Shown here piece after piece: positions 61,501 through 64,000 of a DNA stretch of 64,000 nt. Location of the stretch: the NCBI RefSeq assembly GCF_932526225.1, contig NC_064038.1:8989070-9053069 (forward strand), in the 5' to 3' direction. The translations under genes and the position numbers were made by a program. How positions within the stretch are numbered: the first letter of the stretch is position 1; each line of letters starts with the position of its first letter. The stretch comes from Nematostella vectensis. Lineage: Eukaryota; Cnidaria; Anthozoa; Actiniaria; Edwardsiidae. The notes under the pieces are model-generated. The model made no database searches. It was not told the origin of the DNA and saw nothing but the letters and a program-made list of their open reading frames with translations.

Positions 61501-63142
61501 CGCAATGATGTTCAAGGAAAAAAATACCTTACAAGCCAAAATCTGGGTATGTGCATTTCGGCCTCCCGTTATTTGTGTTTTAGAAATCAGTCCGGAATAC
61601 AAGGAACCGATGGCCATTTCCCAGGTTTGTCAATAAGAATATGATAAGCCAAAGACGAAGCTATGTCTATGTTCAGGACACCCGTGGTCTATGTGTTTCA
61701 TGGTTATCTTATTCGAACAAATGCAAAGGAAAACCCAAAAGTAAAGGAGGTGAACTGAAGATCTTAAAATTCAATCAAGCCAATCAGGCGTATGGAACTA
61801 ATTACATTATTCTTGTGATCTTTTCTTTTTTACTTAGATATAATAAGCTACCTATTTTTATTAAATAATAGATAAATATGAATGAGGATAAAGGATTTAC
61901 CAAATTATTAGTGATAAGAAGATTTTATAAAATCGAAAGTCTCTATATACGTGACGTGACGAATTCTGGCGGGTAAGCCCGTCAAGTGCAAGAAATCCAT
62001 GTGTGTGTAAAGTAAATATTTCGAAATGTCATCCTTTTCGTGCTTTATTATTTTTTTACACCCACCAATAATTTGAATGGTAAATAATAGCGGCCAATGG
62101 GATCATTAGTAGTAGAAACACTGAATAAATGTAGATTATAAACTACTTTTGCTCAATTAGACACAATAGTTAATTACCATAACAATATTATTATTTATCC
62201 TATGCTCGCTGGGAAAGCAATTTCTAATACAAAAGATTAAACAGACAACAAGATAAGAAAGACGTTATGTACCATTAACACCGACAGTCAATCTCCTTAG
62301 AAATACACGCATTGCTCTTTAATCCTTGAACAATTACAAGTGAAATTCCATTGAAAATACCAAAAAAACATTAAACAACTAGAAAAATGTAAACTTACCT
62401 CAAACGCCCAAGTACACGATATACCGACAAATCTCTTTATGCAGCGGCCAACTTCAACATCTTCGTGGCTTGTTACCAAATTCTGCAAGCAAAACTCGAT
62501 ATGCCCGACAACTTTTTTTAAAACGCTCCTACTCATTACCATTCCAGGGCCTCCCATGCAAAAATTATCACCGTAACCAAGTCCTAGGAGCCCTTTCTCG
62601 GCCCTATTTCCAGTGCCAGCCTGGCCGATATAAATATCCTGAGAACTGTTTAAAGAGTGCAGGAAGTCGGACAGTTTATCTGTCCTGATGTACACATCGT
62701 CATCCGATCGCATAAACCACTCGAACTGATCGATATAGTTGTCGTGCATGTATTTCAACATCAACATGGATTTTCTTTGAGGCGGATAAGAATCGTCCAC
62801 ACCGGGCAAGCTCACAACTGGTAAATTTAGATTATTTTTAGAGCTACTACTTGAGAAGAACTCTAGCTTTCCAGGCACTTTCTTTCCCCAAGTTTCAAAC
62901 ACAGCCTTTGCTCTAGAGTCTAAAAACTTCTCCGCAGTCATGACACCAATGAAAATCAACTTCCTTGTTCCAAGTTCCTTCGAGACACTCTTCGGTCGTA
63001 TATCTTTTTGGAAGTTCATATGACATCGTCTTTGGGGCAATGGGAGTAAATTCTGGCGTAGCCATAGAGCGATAGTAAATCCACAAACCAAGCCAACTAA
63101 AAGTGTTAAAACCCCTCGTAAACTCATCTGTCTTGGCTTCAT
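58573..63142 (-). CDS. CHSY1: chondroitin sulfate synthase, two exons
   Basis: A bifunctional Golgi glycosyltransferase that alternately adds GlcUA and GalNAc to build chondroitin chains. Exons 63142-62399 and 60018-58573 join at GAG|ATG (WAFE to MQALFY, matching the contiguous WSYEMQQLFY of human CHSY1 as recalled), giving 729 residues against about 800 in human. The start is the ATG giving MKPRQMSLRG. A type II signal anchor spans about 9-27. The beta-1,3-GlcUA-transferase domain (about 60-248) has the DDD motif in RSDDDVYIR (147-149) and FCMGGPG. The CHGN/GalNAc-transferase domain (about 470-720) has FFCDVDLIF (570-572) and GWGLEDVDLY (654-659). The donor is AG|GTAAGT and the acceptor CTCCTCAG. 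The coding region is intact. The vertebrate stem insert in the middle region is shorter here. Confidence 0.96.
60105..60255. repeat. 24-bp minisatellite in chondroitin synthase intron
   Basis: About six copies of TCAAATATGATTGCACT-containing 24-bp units begin roughly 90 bp downstream of the minus-strand acceptor position (intron side). Confidence 0.9.
60430..60860. repeat. minisatellite with CGCGTCAACTCGTTATCG motifs
   Basis: Units of about 29 bp (CTCTTCCTCGCGTCAACTCG with TTATCGTAA or TCCCCAC) are repeated with longer-order variants. It lies in the chondroitin synthase intron. Confidence 0.85.
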
Positions 63143-63343
63143 TCTTGGTAAATGCAAGCAAAGCAATCCTTACTTCACGCTTTGATAATGAAATAACATA
63201 TACTTTTCATACACATTGCCCTAATGCGCTTGTATCCCGGTATACCGTCCTAAATCAAAATTTATTCAGCTGGCTTCGAAAAGGTCAATCCGCCATATGT
63301 AAATTTTGACGTCACATCCTAAAGTCCACGTGCATATAATTTT

Positions 63344-63670
63344 TTATCCCTTGTTCAGTTGCCAAGGAAATTCACTCAGCCGTTCACAAGGTACTGTTCC
63401 TTGTTTCCTTTGATAACCAAATCCTCTCAAATGAAAACGGACAAGGGATTCTTCAAATTCAAGCCCTTCTTTCTGAAGCCGCTTTTGATGTTTTTGTCGC
63501 TGTTCGCTGTCCTTGGATGGTGGTGATAAATAAGTAAGCGGGGCGATGCGATTGGCCAGACGTGAATTGTTTACCTGCTGATGCCGACTGTCAACACAAC
63601 AATTACATGGGAAAACTGGATGAACAACAACCAATCGACGCCGGCTATTCTCCTTCGCCTGCACGTCAAC
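63344..63670 (-). CDS. last exon of an unrecognised gene entering from the right
   Basis: The minus-strand acceptor TTATTTTCTAG is preceded by a long pyrimidine tract. The frame GTT GAC GTG runs 108 codons to the stop at 63344. The encoded segment is basic and polar, with CNCC, LANRIAPLTYLSPPSK, a Gln/Lys-rich helix and FHLRGFGYQRK. No signal peptide or membrane segment. I do not recognise the family. The stop lies 201 bp upstream of the chondroitin synthase start codon on the same strand, so the two genes are closely spaced in tandem. Confidence 0.55.
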   Translation of the reverse strand, partial: VDVQAKENSRRRLVVVHPVFPCNCCVDSRHQQVNNSRLANRIAPLTYLSPPSKDSEQRQKHQKRLQKEGLEFEESLVRFHLRGFGYQRKQGTVPCERLSEFPWQLNKG

Positions 63671-64000
63671 CTAGAAAATAAGTAAAGAAGTAAAAATAAA
63701 CATTTTTAAATGCGGACTTTTGTATCCCTTGTGCCACCAGCACAGGGAGCCCAGATCTCAAAAAGGACTAGAAAAGCCCTTCCTTACCTAAGTCCGACTT
63801 TGGTGCCTGCGGAGGGGGGTATTCAATGCAGAACATCTTTTTGTAGTCGATTAAGGTTCCTGGGGGTGTTCAAAATTATTCCGCTCCTGCTATCCGTTGG
63901 GGTTCACGCTAGTGAATCATAACAACTGGACATGAATGCAATCATAAAAGTGAAAGGACCGCAATTCAGGAAAAATGAAAACGTTTTTGTATTCCGTGCT
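63671..64000. other. right-edge DNA, probable intron
   Basis: Nothing identifiable besides the pyrimidine tract of the acceptor for the exon at 63344-63670. A plus-strand ORF at 63710-63922 shows no recognisable features. Confidence 0.4.

Overview
This is animal nuclear DNA and looks anthozoan (sea anemone or coral type). It is intron-rich, AT-rich and crowded with small DNA transposons and minisatellites. The genes are ordinary metazoan families (SHC, chondroitin synthase, LITAF, FAM219, CCDC87). The species cannot be fixed from sequence alone. All gene models below were built by hand from splice sites, reading phase and remembered family sequences. No search was run.

Layout. (1) 3.2-28.1 kb, minus strand: a CCDC87-like gene of about 35 exons whose model adds up to one 1047-residue frame. 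Its introns carry minisatellites, MITEs, an internally deleted LINE and a decayed Gypsy-type fragment. (2) 30.1-33.5 kb, plus strand: a two-exon LITAF-domain gene; its intron holds a LINE 3' end and a long ATT microsatellite close to the acceptor. (3) 35.9-47.2 kb, minus strand: a complete SHC adaptor gene (PTB, tyrosine-rich linker, SH2; 14 exons, 639 residues), convergent with the LITAF gene. (4) 47.6-50.1 kb, plus strand: a near-intact piggyBac transposon bounded by TTAA, its transposase broken by one in-frame stop, sitting about 0.4 kb upstream of the SHC start codon. (5) 51.6-54.3 kb, minus strand: a six-exon FAM219-like gene. (6) 58.6-63.1 kb, minus strand: a complete two-exon chondroitin sulfate synthase. 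(7) 63.3-63.7 kb, minus strand: the probable last exon of an unrecognised gene that continues to the right.

The genes do not form a pathway. SHC is a receptor tyrosine kinase adaptor, the chondroitin synthase works in the Golgi, LITAF-type proteins sit on late endosomal membranes, and CCDC87 is linked to sperm and cilia in vertebrates.

The most unusual signal is in CCDC87. A 45-bp minisatellite has amplified the end of one exon together with its 5' splice site. The unit is a multiple of three and stays open for several copies, so the gene carries a ladder of in-frame alternative donors. Other points of interest: a tandem exon duplication, a GC-AG intron needed to keep the frame, an SHC cassette exon and duplicated YxN motif, a transposon whose GTAC target site lies inside a minisatellite, and an inverted minisatellite that should form a large hairpin.
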